Assembly (NCBI RefSeq): GCF_046000175.1
Contig: NZ_JBEOMB010000012.1
Span: 3,896 to 67,895, forward strand
Reading direction: 5' to 3'
DNA length: 64,000 bases
Source: Rhodoplanes sp046000175
GTDB lineage: Bacteria; Pseudomonadota; Alphaproteobacteria; Rhizobiales; Xanthobacteraceae
Position numbers and translations under genes: made by a program. The notes under the pieces were generated by a model. It was not told the origin of the DNA. It searched no databases and saw only the letters and a program-made list of their open reading frames with translations. The number at the start of each line of letters is the position of its first letter. Position 1 is the stretch's first letter. Positions 26,367 to 35,155 of the stretch are shown here, piece after piece.

Positions 26367-26504
26367 CGCTGCGCGTCTGCGGTGGGCCGGTGCGCACTCG
26401 TTCGCGGGCTGCGGGGCAGGGGGTCGTCACGACAGCGGCATCTCGCTGTCCGTGCGGCGATGTGCGCGCACGGCTCTCCGCGATGCAATCGGGAATCAGA
26501 CGAC

Positions 26505-26975
26505 ATGATCACGCGTTCGGCCTTCGTCGCAGTCGCTTTCGCCGTCTCGGCGGCTTCGGGTCTCCTCCCCGGACAGGTTCGGGCGGCCGGCGACCTCGTC
26601 GCCTTCCCGGAGAATTACGCCGAGGGCGTCCGCTACACGACCGTCGAGCGCGGCAACATCCGCGAGGAGATCTTCACCAGCCGGGCCGCCGTGGAGGCGG
26701 TGAAGGAAGGCCGGCCTCTCCCCGGCGGAACCGTGATCACGCTGGTCGACTATCGGGACGGCAAGCTCTTCCGGTACGTCGTCATGGAGAAGCGCAGCGG
26801 CTGGGGTGTCGATCGTCCGCCCGAGAGTCGGAACGGCGAATGGGAATATCAGGCGTTCGGCGCCGACCGCACCGTGAATCGCGGCGAAACGCTCGACCGA
26901 TGCTTCGCCTGCCACAAGTCGCAGGCGGGCCAGGACTTCGTCTTCACGCTGGACCGCATGCGCGGCACACGATGA
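26505..26975 (+). CDS. exported cytochrome P460-family protein
   Basis: 156 residues from ATG 26505. A signal peptide is evident (AFVAVAFAVSAASGLLPGQV, cleaved near RAAG). The mature part has LVAFPENYAEGVRYTTVERG, as in P460-type cytochromes, and one haem-binding Cys-x2-Cys-His (CFACHKS) near the C-terminus. P460 cytochromes act on hydroxylamine or nitric-oxide-like compounds in the periplasm; here only a general periplasmic redox role is claimed. The longer open frame starting at 26382 lacks a signal peptide at its start. Confidence 0.75.
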   Translation: MITRSAFVAVAFAVSAASGLLPGQVRAAGDLVAFPENYAEGVRYTTVERGNIREEIFTSRAAVEAVKEGRPLPGGTVITLVDYRDGKLFRYVVMEKRSGWGVDRPPESRNGEWEYQAFGADRTVNRGETLDRCFACHKSQAGQDFVFTLDRMRGTR

Positions 26976-27045
26976 GGTCTGCGCACGTCGAAGGCCGGCC
27001 GAAATACGGAGCCGAAATACGGAATCGGACACGAGAGGAGATGCC

Positions 27046-27807
27046 ATGAAAATCGTCGCCGCTGCTGCCGTCGCGGCCGCGCTGCTCGCGACGCCATCGG
27101 CCAACGCACAGGAGAGTCGCATGTCGGAGACCCTGAAGGCGGTGGCGCCCGCTCTCGACAGATACCGCGAGCAGACGCTGCTCGGCGGTGTGTGGAAGCG
27201 GACGGACCTGTCGGCGCGCGACCGCGGCATCGTCACGCTCGCGGCACTGATCGCGCGGAATGAGCCGGGCGAGATGGCGTTCACCATGAACCGTGCTCTG
27301 GACGACGGCGTCGCGCCGCGCGAGGTGTCGGAGATCATCACCCATCTCGCGTTCTATGCGGGCTGGCCGAATGCCACGTCGGCCGTGGCGGTCGCGAAGG
27401 ATGTCTTCGCGGCCCGCAAGATCGGTCCGGATCAGCTTCCGTCGGCGTCACCCGATCCGCTGCCGCTCGACGAGAAGGCCGAGGCGACGCGTGCCGAGAC
27501 CGTGGGCCGGCAGTTCGGGGCGATCGCGCCGGGGCTCGTTCGGAACACCACCGACGTCCTGTTCCGCGACCTGTGGCTGCGGCCGGATCTGGCGCCGCGC
27601 GATCGCAGCCTCGTCACGGTCGTCGCTCTGATCGCGACCGGACAGACGGCTCAGATCCCCTACCACCTCGGGCGGGCGATGGACAACGGCCTGAAGCCGC
27701 CGGAGGTGGGTGGCGTCCTCACGCATCTCGCCTTCTATGTCGGATGGCCGAGCGTCTTCTCGGCGCTGCCGGTGGTGAAGGACGTGATCGAGAAGCGGTC
27801 GCGCTGA
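27046..27807 (+). CDS. exported carboxymuconolactone decarboxylase-family protein, two domains
   Basis: 253 residues from ATG 27046 (AGGAGATGCC upstream). N-terminal signal peptide: KIVAAAAVAAALLATPSANA-Q. Two CMD repeats follow, around residues 45-115 and 155-245, each ending with a THLAFYAGWPNATSA / THLAFYVGWPSVFSA motif. Typical CMD/AhpD proteins have Cys-x2-Cys; neither repeat does, so this is closer to the gamma-carboxymuconolactone decarboxylase branch. A periplasmic partner of the P460 protein is possible. Confidence 0.85.
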   Translation: MKIVAAAAVAAALLATPSANAQESRMSETLKAVAPALDRYREQTLLGGVWKRTDLSARDRGIVTLAALIARNEPGEMAFTMNRALDDGVAPREVSEIITHLAFYAGWPNATSAVAVAKDVFAARKIGPDQLPSASPDPLPLDEKAEATRAETVGRQFGAIAPGLVRNTTDVLFRDLWLRPDLAPRDRSLVTVVALIATGQTAQIPYHLGRAMDNGLKPPEVGGVLTHLAFYVGWPSVFSALPVVKDVIEKRSR

Positions 27808-27830
27808 CAGCGTCCGGACGGGAAACGAAC

Positions 27831-28058
27831 ATGCCGCACGTCGTCGTCAAGGTCTGGCCGGGCAAGCCCGAAGCCCAGAAGCGCAGATTGGCCGAGGAGA
27901 TCACCGAGTCGGTGATGCGCATCCTCGGCTACGGCGAGGAGTCCGTCTCGGTGGGCATCGAGGAGGTGGCGGCGAAGGACTGGAAGAAGCAGGTCTACGA
28001 GCCGGACATCGTTCGGAAGCCGGCGACCCTCTACAAGAAGCCCGGCTATCAGATGTGA
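27831..28058 (+). CDS. 4-oxalocrotonate tautomerase-family protein
   Basis: 75 residues from ATG 27831, so the mature chain begins with Pro (PHVVVKVWPGKPEAQKRRLA), the catalytic residue of the tautomerase superfamily. The core and the ending KPATLYKKPGYQM fit the small tautomerase group that accompanies SDR/ADH clusters. It would interconvert enol and keto forms of an aromatic-derived or aldehyde intermediate. It follows the CMD gene by 23 bases. Confidence 0.9.
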   Translation: MPHVVVKVWPGKPEAQKRRLAEEITESVMRILGYGEESVSVGIEEVAAKDWKKQVYEPDIVRKPATLYKKPGYQM

Positions 28059-28303
28059 GGCGACGGGCTCGCGACGGCGACGTCGAAATCCTCGGCGACG
28101 GCAGGGCCGCAGCCACACCGCATTCACCGTCTCACCGATTCCGCCCGAGGCGACGGTCATGGCGCGCCGGAGGACGATGGGCCGACCGGCGTTCCGGCGC
28201 GGCCTCGGCCGCGCGCGCCGGTCCACGGCGTCCGGTTCGTCCCGCCGTCGCGGACACGCGGGAGCTGGGCCGGAAGCGGCGCCCGAAACAAGGAGAACGA
28301 CTT

Positions 28304-28708
28304 TTGACGGATTGGCCGGGAGAGGACTTGAGACGGATCGCGGAGGCGGACGATCTGCATGTCTCGCCGTTCCGCGACGACGGAGTGACGTACGGCACGC
28401 CGACATGGATCTGGTCCGTCGCGGTGGACGGAGCACTCTACGTCCGCGCCTACAACGGCACCAGCTCGAGCTGGTACCAGGCCGCCCTTCGTCGGAAGGC
28501 CGGACGGATCACGGCCGCCGGCATGACGAAGGAGGTCGTGTTCGAGCCGGTGTCGGACGCCGTCGCCGACAGGATCGACGAAGCCTATCGGGCGAAATAT
28601 CGGACGAGTCCGTATCTCGGTCACATGATCGGCGCCCGGTCGCGAGCCGCGACCATGAAAATCATGCCGCGCGAGTCGTCCGCGCCGGCGGAAGCCGGCC
28701 GGTCATGA
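28304..28708 (+). CDS. DUF2255 protein
   Basis: 134 residues from TTG 28304, chosen because AAGGAG lies eight bases upstream and family members begin close to this point (LTDWPGEDLRRIAEADDLHV); the frame upstream is Arg-rich noise. The core TPTWIWSVAVDGALYVRAYN and SSWYQAALRRKAGRITAAGM is typical of DUF2255, a pyridoxamine-oxidase-like fold of unknown role that is common next to dehydrogenases. The stop overlaps the MFS start (ATGA). Confidence 0.85.
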   Translation: MTDWPGEDLRRIAEADDLHVSPFRDDGVTYGTPTWIWSVAVDGALYVRAYNGTSSSWYQAALRRKAGRITAAGMTKEVVFEPVSDAVADRIDEAYRAKYRTSPYLGHMIGARSRAATMKIMPRESSAPAEAGRS

Positions 28709-30186
28709 GGTGCGACAGCGCCCGGGCCGACGAGCAACGTGATGGTCCGTCTTCGGGCCCGGACGCGTCGGGCTCGAACCCGCCGCGCTCGAACCGTCCC
28801 CGAGGCGGACCGGCGGCGACTCTCGCCGTCGCCTCCATCGCGACCGCACTGGTGCTCGTCGTCTTCACCGTCCCGCTGACCACGCTGACGAGCGCGTCGG
28901 AAGCGCTCGGCGCCGGTCCTGGCGAGCAGGCGTGGATCCTGAGCGCGATGAGTGTCGGGGCGGCGTCCGCTCTCCTGGGAAGCGGCGCGATCGGCGACGA
29001 TTACGGACGGCGCCGGACGTTCGTCGCCGGCACGGTCGTGCTCGCGATGGCCTCGGTTCTCGGGGCGCTCGCCCCGAGCGCACTGGTGCTGATCGTCGCC
29101 CGAATCGTGCAGGGTCTCGGCGGCGGCGTGATTCTCGCCTGCGGTCTGGGGCTGATCGGTCAGGCCTATCCTGGACCCGCGCTCGGTCATGCGGCCGGCG
29201 TCTGGGCGGCGGCGCTCGGCGCCGGGGTCGCGGTCGGGCCGATCCTGTCGGCGGGCTTGGATCGCCTCGGCGGGTGGAGCCTTCCTTATTGGCTTTCGGC
29301 GCTCGCGGCCGCAGGGCTGGCCGCTGCGGCCCAGGCCTTTCTCACGGAATCGCAGGCCGCCGACCGGCGCTGCGTCGACGTGGCCGGCACGTTGCTGCTC
29401 GGATTCGGGATGGCCGCCTTTCTGGCGGGCCTCACGGAGAGTCGGACAGGTTGGGACCAGCCGTCGGTCTACGTGCTTCTGATCGGCGCCGTGCTTCTGC
29501 TGGCGGGATTCGTCGTCGTCGAGCGGCGCGTCGCCGGTCCGATGCTCGATTTGTCCCTGTTCGGTCGTCCCGACTTCGTCGGGGCGACGCTCGCGGCGCT
29601 CGCGTCCGGGGCGGGTGTGCTGTCCATCATGTCGCTGATCCCGATGATCCTGCAGCGCGCGATGGGTGTGGGAGCCATGACGGGCGCCATCGTGCTCCTC
29701 GCATGGTCCGCGACGAGCGCCGTCACGGCGTTCGCGGCGCGCTGGATCCGCGCATCTCCCACGGCGTTGATGATCGGCGGCCTCGTCGCGTGTGCCGCCG
29801 GACAGCTCGCCGTCTATGGGCTTAGCGCCGACAGCTCCGTGCTTCGGGTGGTTCCCGGCATGCTGCTGGCGGGTGCCGCGAACGGCGTGCTGAATGCGGC
29901 GCTCGGCTGGCAGGCCGTGGCGAGTGTTCCCGCCGACCGCAGCGCGATGGGAAGCGGCGCCAACAACACCGCCAGATATCTCGGCTCGGCGACCGGCCTG
30001 ACCATATGCGCCGTCCTCGTCACGCATGGCGGAGCCGCCTCCGGAATCGCCGGGTTGTTGTCGGGATGGAACATGGCGGTTCTCGTCTCGGCCTCCTTCT
30101 CGCTGCTCGGTGCCCTGGGGGTCTATCTCGCGACCGCGCGCGAACAGTTCCGTGAACACCGAGGCCCCGGTGACCGAGCGTCGTGA
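28705..30186 (+). CDS. MFS transporter, 14-helix drug-exporter type
   Basis: 493 residues from ATG 28705, coupled to the DUF2255 gene by ATGA. About 13-14 hydrophobic segments follow a 35-residue polar leader. The A-motif is GDDYGRRRTF after helix 2 (GAIGDDYGRRRTFVAG) and RIVQGLGGGVILACGLGLIG is the motif-B/C region of the EmrB/QacA group. A role in export of a toxic small molecule handled by the surrounding enzymes is inferred from context. Confidence 0.88.
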   Translation: MRCDSARADEQRDGPSSGPDASGSNPPRSNRPRGGPAATLAVASIATALVLVVFTVPLTTLTSASEALGAGPGEQAWILSAMSVGAASALLGSGAIGDDYGRRRTFVAGTVVLAMASVLGALAPSALVLIVARIVQGLGGGVILACGLGLIGQAYPGPALGHAAGVWAAALGAGVAVGPILSAGLDRLGGWSLPYWLSALAAAGLAAAAQAFLTESQAADRRCVDVAGTLLLGFGMAAFLAGLTESRTGWDQPSVYVLLIGAVLLLAGFVVVERRVAGPMLDLSLFGRPDFVGATLAALASGAGVLSIMSLIPMILQRAMGVGAMTGAIVLLAWSATSAVTAFAARWIRASPTALMIGGLVACAAGQLAVYGLSADSSVLRVVPGMLLAGAANGVLNAALGWQAVASVPADRSAMGSGANNTARYLGSATGLTICAVLVTHGGAASGIAGLLSGWNMAVLVSASFSLLGALGVYLATAREQFREHRGPGDRAS

Positions 30187-30343
30187 CCGAGCGCCGAAAC
30201 CGAGCCCGCCTCCTCGGATCGAGGAACCGTCCTCGAGCGGCGCGCGGGTGCGCCCGAATGCCCCGAACCGCCCCCTTCAGGCGCTCTGACGCCGAAACGC
30301 GCGCGCCCGCGACGACGCGCAACCAACCGACCGGAGACATCTT

Positions 30344-31402
30344 ATGAAGACCATTGGATACGCGGCAAAGGACAAGACCGCTCCGCTCGCGCCGTTCTCG
30401 TTCGAGCGTCGCGCGTTGCGGCCGAACGACGTGGCGATGGAAATCCTCTACTGCGGCGTTTGCCACTCCGATCTGCACACCGTGCGCAACGATTGGGGCG
30501 GCACCGTCTATCCCGTCGTCCCCGGCCATGAGATCGTCGGCCGGGTCACCGCCGTCGGTTCCGCGGTGAAGACTTACAAGGTCGGCGACAACGTCGCCGT
30601 GGGCTGCATGGTCGATAGCTGCCAGGACTGCGACCAGTGCCACGCCGGCGAGGAACAGTTCTGCCGGGAAGGCCTGACCGCCACCTACAACTCGCCCGAC
30701 CGCATCTCCCATGAGAACACCTACGGCGGTTATTCGAAGCATCTCGTCGTGCGCGAGGAGTTCGTGCTGCGGGTTCCCGATGGGCTGGACCTCTCGCGGA
30801 CCGGGCCGATCCTGTGCGCCGGCATCACCACCTACTCGCCGCTCCGCACCTGGAACGTCGGGCCGGGCAGCCGCGTCGGCGTCGCCGGAATGGGCGGTCT
30901 CGGCCACATGGCGATCAAGCTCGCGGTCGGCCTCGGCGCACACGTCACCGTTCTCAGCCGTTCGCCGGGAAAGAAGAAGGACGCCATCGACCTGGGCGCG
31001 GACGCCTTTCTCGTGACCTCCGACGCCGAGGCGATGAAGGTCGCGGCCGACGGATTCGACCTGATCATCGATACGATCCCGGTGAAGCACGACATCAACC
31101 CCTACATGCCGCTCCTCGACATCGACGCGACGATCTGCCTCGTGGGTCAGATCGGCCCGCTGGAGGAGCTGATCACGCCGCCGGTGATCTTCGGGCGTCG
31201 CCGCGTCGCCGGCTCGTTGATCGGTGGCATCCGTGAAACCCAGGAGCTCCTCGATTTCTGCGCGCGCAAGAACATCATGCCGGAGTGCGAGGTCATCCGC
31301 ATGGACCAGATCAACGAGGCGTTCGAACGCATGGAGAAATCCGACGTCCACTATCGCTTCGTCATCGACATGGCCTCGCTCGACGTGGAGTCCGCGGGAT
31401 AA
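30344..31402 (+). CDS. NAD(P)-dependent alcohol/aldehyde dehydrogenase, cinnamyl-alcohol type
   Basis: 352 residues from ATG 30344. All family motifs are present: catalytic zinc YCGVCHSDLH and VVPGHEIVGRV; structural zinc Cys4 in DSCQDCDQCHAGEEQFC; cofactor site GVAGMGGLGHMAIKLA. The family (YahK/CAD-like) reduces a wide range of aldehydes with NADPH. It is highly similar in layout to the following gene, which is its exported-looking paralogue. It ends before a terminator-like hairpin. Confidence 0.93.
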   Translation: MKTIGYAAKDKTAPLAPFSFERRALRPNDVAMEILYCGVCHSDLHTVRNDWGGTVYPVVPGHEIVGRVTAVGSAVKTYKVGDNVAVGCMVDSCQDCDQCHAGEEQFCREGLTATYNSPDRISHENTYGGYSKHLVVREEFVLRVPDGLDLSRTGPILCAGITTYSPLRTWNVGPGSRVGVAGMGGLGHMAIKLAVGLGAHVTVLSRSPGKKKDAIDLGADAFLVTSDAEAMKVAADGFDLIIDTIPVKHDINPYMPLLDIDATICLVGQIGPLEELITPPVIFGRRRVAGSLIGGIRETQELLDFCARKNIMPECEVIRMDQINEAFERMEKSDVHYRFVIDMASLDVESAG

Positions 31403-31421
31403 CCGCGCCAGCGGATCCGCT

Positions 31422-31451
31422 CGTCCCCGAAGGGAGCTCGCCTCGGGGACG
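31422..31451 (+). terminator. terminator-like hairpin between the two paralogous dehydrogenases
   Basis: CGTCCCCGA (31422-31430) pairs exactly with TCGGGGACG (31443-31451). It lies 20 bases past the stop of the first dehydrogenase gene. Confidence 0.6.
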
Positions 31452-31576
31452 GGGCGAGTTCCCGGTCGCAAAGCCGCCTGTGTCCCGTACCCCCCGCCGG
31501 ATGCCGGCATGAAGGTCACGATCCTGCGAACGGAAAGAGTGCCCTCTGCCAACCGCACCTGGGAAAGGAGCTTGAA

Positions 31577-32782
31577 ATGTGTGAGACCTGCAAGAACGAG
31601 AGCCAGCACCTGAGTGCTCACGGCGCTGCGCGGCGCAACCTCGTGAAGGCCGGCGTCGGATTTGCCGCAGGTGCGGCAAGCGTCGGCCTCGCCGGATCCG
31701 CCGACGCCCAGACCCTCCAGGGTGACGATCGAACCGGTCCGCGTTCCGTCGATGGCTTCGGCGTTCAGCAGCCGGGAGGTCCGGTTCAGCGCGTCGGTTT
31801 CCAAAGGCGCTCTGTCGGCCCCAAGGATGTCGCTATCGAGATTCTCTATTGCGGCCTGTGCCATTCCGACATCCATACCGTGAAGGGCGAGTGGGGGCCG
31901 ATCCAGACCCCATGCGTGCCCGGCCACGAGATCGTCGGTCGCGTCATCGGTGTCGGGCGCGACGTCACCCGTTTCAAGATCGGTGACATCGCCGGGGTCG
32001 GCTGCATGGTCGACAGTTGCGGGACCTGCGAGAACTGCATCGCCGACCTGGAGCAGTACTGCCTGAAAGGCAGCACGCTCACCTACCAGTCGAAAGCCGA
32101 TGTTCCCGGCGGCTACACCCAAGGGGGATGGTCGCAGGGAATCGTCGTGACCGAGCATTTCGTGGTGCGGATGCCGCAGACCGGAAACCACGCGGGTCGT
32201 GCGCCGTTGCTGTGTGCCGGGATCACGACATTTTCGCCGTTGCGACATTGGCGCGTCGAGCCGGGCATGCGGGTCGGAATCATCGGTATCGGCGGGCTCG
32301 GCCATATGGGCGTGAAGCTCGCGGCCGCGGAGCGCGCGGACGTCACGGCATTCACGACCTCCCCGTCCAAGATCGCCGACGCAAGGCGGTTCGGCGCGCG
32401 TGACGCCGTGCTGTCCACCGACGAGAAGGCGATGGCGAGCCATGCCGGCTCCTACGACCTCCTGATTTCGACGATTCCGAAGAGCTTCGATGCGAGCCCC
32501 TTTCTCCTCTTGCTGGGACTGAACGGAACCCTGGTGAGCGTCGGCACGCCGTTCGAGCTGGAAAAGGTCACCGGTGGCGGACTTTGGCGCCGGCGGCGTT
32601 CGATTTCCGCGTCGATCATCGGCGGCATGGCCGAGACCCAGGAGGTGGTGGACTATTGCGCGGCGCGCAACATCACCGCCGACATCGAGCTGATTCGACC
32701 CGACCAGATCAACGAAGCCATGAATCGCGTCGTCGGCAAGGAAGCCCGCTATCGCTTCGTGATCGACATGAAGGCTGCGTGA
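31577..32782 (+). CDS. cinnamyl-alcohol-type dehydrogenase with N-terminal twin-arginine leader
   Basis: 401 residues from ATG 31577 (GGGAAAGGAG upstream). The first 45 residues are absent from the neighbouring paralogue and contain ARRNLVKAGVGFAAGAASVG followed by ADAQT, a good Tat leader with a cleavage site. The remainder carries YCGLCHSDIH, CVPGHEIVGRV, the Cys4 zinc site (DSCGTCENCIADLEQYC) and GIIGIGGLGHMGVKLA. Export of an NAD(P)-dependent enzyme is unusual because the cofactor is cytoplasmic. It is the last intact gene of cargo block 1. Confidence 0.9.
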   Translation: MCETCKNESQHLSAHGAARRNLVKAGVGFAAGAASVGLAGSADAQTLQGDDRTGPRSVDGFGVQQPGGPVQRVGFQRRSVGPKDVAIEILYCGLCHSDIHTVKGEWGPIQTPCVPGHEIVGRVIGVGRDVTRFKIGDIAGVGCMVDSCGTCENCIADLEQYCLKGSTLTYQSKADVPGGYTQGGWSQGIVVTEHFVVRMPQTGNHAGRAPLLCAGITTFSPLRHWRVEPGMRVGIIGIGGLGHMGVKLAAAERADVTAFTTSPSKIADARRFGARDAVLSTDEKAMASHAGSYDLLISTIPKSFDASPFLLLLGLNGTLVSVGTPFELEKVTGGGLWRRRRSISASIIGGMAETQEVVDYCAARNITADIELIRPDQINEAMNRVVGKEARYRFVIDMKAA

Positions 32783-32783
32783 C

Positions 32784-33210
32784 CGGACAGCCGCTTGTAT
32801 TGTGGTTGGCGGTCGTCAGCACGTCGGCTTTTTTCGGCGCGCAGCATCCGGCTCCGCGAATACCTCAAAATCGGGACACGCACACCTGTACCGACTTTCG
32901 GCGTCCGACCTGGGGTGGCCTGTTCTCCCGGGAACCAGGAAAGGACACGCGTGAGGTCCCCGGGGAAGTGGACGGCCATCTCGTCTTCAGTATCTCGACC
33001 TGAGGTTGCGCTCGGACGTGGACGGGCTTGGCATCGCCGACTTTCCGGAGGACACCGTGCTGCCCATACGTGTCGCAGAGGCGGCTGGTGCGGGTGCCGC
33101 ACGATTGGTGCGACTGCTTCCCGGACTACCACCTCTACTCTCCGAGCCGGCGGCACTCGTCGTCGGCCCTGGCCCTGCTCGTGAGAATTCTCCGCCACCA
33201 TGGCGACTGA
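32784..33210 (+). pseudogene. decayed LysR regulator, C-terminal part with two frameshifts
   Basis: Read in pieces from three frames, this stretch aligns with the effector domain of the LysR protein at 22913: LAVVSTSAFFGAQHPAPRIP, then FRRPTWGG, then EVDGHLVFSIS, a shift near 32990, GLGIADFPEDTVLP, a shift near 33085, and CFPDYHLYSPSRRHSS with the end ALALLVRILRHHGD. The HTH half is missing and the remnant begins directly at the stop of the dehydrogenase gene. It is not functional. Confidence 0.8.
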
Positions 33211-33736
33211 AGCGGTGGCGGTCGACGACTTAGGGCAGGCCCGCGCTCTTCGGGTCGGATGCGACTAGCGCCGGGGCGGAGAGGAAGCTGCCGACGCCGA
33301 AGATGGCAATCACCCAGCCCATCGGTCGCGATGTGCCGTCCGCGAAGGTGCCGTCGATCCGATTCGTTGCCGTCGGTACGAAGGCGCAGGTCTTCATACG
33401 CCGGGTCGCTTCGGGCTCTTGCGGGGCGAGGCTCGGCCACGTCTCTTGGCGCTCTGTCCGGGGCGCACCACGCGGATCTCGGATGGGCGAATCTGGCCGA
33501 GGGACGGCTGCGCCTCGATCGTCTGCCCGCAACGGCGGCCGATCGACTTTCTTCCCCTGCCGCGCGCCCCGCGAGCGGGCCTCGAAGCGCGGCATTCCTC
33601 GCGGGACAAGAAAGTCGCCGTCGCGCCGTCCTCCGCTTCGCTGCGGCCGCGAGCGGTGCGGTCCGATCGCCCCCGGCCGTTCGATCGCCATCGAGGCCGC
33701 GATCGGCGCGACCCGGAACCGAGACAGGAGACCACC
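33211..33736. other. junction between cargo block 1 and backbone
   Basis: No gene is supported. On the minus strand PMGWVIAIFGVGSFLSAPAL near 33245-33325 could be a membrane-segment remnant. The last 150 bases share the CGCCGTCCTCCGCTTCGCT stretch with the region before the DUF2493 gene (near 20054), and lead into the DUF736 leader. Confidence 0.4.
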
Positions 33737-34048
33737 ATGGCGACCATCGGCACCTTCAAGAAGTCCGAGAACGGCGACTACACCGGCGCTGTGAAGACGC
33801 TGACCCTCAACGTCAAGGCGCGGATCGCGCCGGTCGAGAAGGCGAACGAGAAGGCCCCCGACTTCCGCATCTTCGCCGGCCGGACCGAGTTCGGCGCCGC
33901 CTGGAAGAAGACCTCGGCCGAGGGCCGCGAGTATCTCTCGGTCAAGCTCGACGACCCGAGCTTCGCGAGCCCGATCTACGCCTCGCTCGTCGAGGTCGAA
34001 GGCGAGGACGGCCTCTCGCTCATCTGGTCGCGCCGCGTCAGCGACTGA
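33737..34048 (+). CDS. DUF736 protein of the ICE backbone
   Basis: 103 residues from ATG 33737 (ACAGGAGACCACC upstream). The family pattern is complete: MATIGTFKKSENGDYTGAVK, FRIFAGRTEFGAAWKKTS and YLSVKLDDPSFASPIYASL. DUF736 proteins are found on many alphaproteobacterial plasmids and ICEs next to ParB, ArdC and TraG, with no known function. Its presence shows that the backbone resumes here after cargo block 1. A strong hairpin follows. Confidence 0.93.
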   Translation: MATIGTFKKSENGDYTGAVKTLTLNVKARIAPVEKANEKAPDFRIFAGRTEFGAAWKKTSAEGREYLSVKLDDPSFASPIYASLVEVEGEDGLSLIWSRRVSD

Positions 34049-34062
34049 CGCGCCGGCCCAGC

Positions 34063-34090
34063 AGCGCCCCGCCGACGTCGGCGGGGCGCT
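34063..34090. terminator. 28-bp perfect inverted repeat after DUF736
   Basis: AGCGCCCCGCCGAC is followed directly by its exact reverse complement. It lies 14 bases after the DUF736 stop and would form a very stable hairpin; no T-run follows. Confidence 0.65.
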
Positions 34091-34207
34091 CGCAACCTCT
34101 CGGCCGCAAGAGCGGCCTCGCAGGGCACGCGCCGAGCTCTTCGGCGCGAGAGATCAGGAAGGGAAGGGGAGAGCCGCGTGGCGGACGGCGCCTGGGTGGA
34201 CGCCGGG

Positions 34208-34450
34208 CTACCCAGCCGAAGCGTCGTCGTCTGCGGATGCCGGAGGTCTCTGGAGCAGGTCGGAGGCTTCGACCCCGAGCACGGTCGCGAGCCGGTCGAC
34301 GACGTCGATGGAGGCGGCGTAGACGCAGCGCTCGAGCGAGCTGACATAGGTCCGATCGATCTCGGCGCGATGTGACAGCTCCTCCTGCGACAGGCCCTGT
34401 GCCTGACGCAGCCGTCTCAGGTTGATTGCCAGCACCTCTCGGATCTCCAT
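34208..34450 (-). CDS. XRE-family repressor, QseC-like
   Basis: 80 residues from ATG 34450. A complete Cro/CI-type helix-turn-helix fills residues 5-65 (INLRRLRQAQGLSQEELSHR, then RTYVSSLERCVYAASIDVVD). It is divergent from the DUF2285 gene at 34640. In ICEMlSymR7A a small XRE repressor, QseC, divergent to the DUF2285 antiactivator gene qseM, controls that promoter pair as a switch. Position, size and partner match, so a QseC role is proposed; the sequence alone would also fit any XRE repressor. Confidence 0.8.
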   Translation of the reverse strand: MEIREVLAINLRRLRQAQGLSQEELSHRAEIDRTYVSSLERCVYAASIDVVDRLATVLGVEASDLLQRPPASADDDASAG

Positions 34451-34474
34451 GACCGAGAAGGCAGCGCGTTGTCG

Positions 34475-34502
34475 AGTATTTCACCACGGAGTATACTATA
34501 CA
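34475..34502. promoter_or_regulatory. candidate operator/promoter between qseC-like and qseM-like genes
   Basis: A short AT-rich patch in the divergent region contains the palindrome AGTATACT (34490-34497) and GAGTAT words at 34474 and 34489. TATACT and its complement could serve as -10 boxes in both directions. Confidence 0.45.
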
Positions 34503-34639
34503 AAACGCCTCGGCAGGATTTACGTCGTGTCCTGGTCGAGCCGGTGAGGTACAACGAGCGCGCGATTGCCAGTACCCGCCGCTTTTGCTCAGCTCTCGCC
34601 GCCGCTCGCGTTCGTCCGTTGGAGTGTGAGGAACCGACG

Positions 34640-34918
34640 ATGTCCCAGCAGACGCCAGCCTCATCGATCGCCGACCTGGCTCCGAGCGCCGAGGGCCTGA
34701 CGGCATACGACGAGAGCCACATGGTCCTCTATCTTCGGCTCCTCGACGCCGAAGCCGACGGTGCCGATTGGCGCGAGGTGGCGCAAATCGTGCTCGACAT
34801 CGACCCGGTCCGAGAGCCCGAGCGGGCGCGGCGCGCCTTCGAATCCCATCTGAGCCGGGCCAAGTGGATGACCGAGCGCGGCTATCGCCATCTTCTCGAC
34901 AGCGCGAGATCGCGCTGA
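34640..34918 (+). CDS. DUF2285 protein, QseM-like antiactivator
   Basis: 92 residues from ATG 34640 with GAGGAA eight bases upstream; the open frame further upstream lacks protein character. It is a stand-alone DUF2285 domain: LTAYDESHMVLYLRLLDAEA, WREVAQIVLDID, ARRAFESHLSRAKWMTERGY, RHLL. In ICEMlSymR7A the DUF2285 protein QseM binds the activators TraR and FseA and blocks excision and transfer. The divergent XRE gene and the FseA-like gene downstream make the same role likely here. Confidence 0.85.
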   Translation: MSQQTPASSIADLAPSAEGLTAYDESHMVLYLRLLDAEADGADWREVAQIVLDIDPVREPERARRAFESHLSRAKWMTERGYRHLLDSARSR

Positions 34919-35155
34919 TCACGAGCGCGCCGCATCTCGTGATCAGACCGATGCGACGATCTCGTACGGAGAGCCATATCTATCAGAACTGCTGAATGTA
35001 TCTCGATTGCCCGCCGATCGAATTCACTCCAGACCTGCTTTCATTCATCGGACTTCTCGAGGCTCGATTCGTAGAATCGCCACGTTGTCGTGGCGACTCT
35101 GAGTAATACCTTCTGCATGTGAGCACGTTTTTCGCGTGACGTACGGAGATCGCGG

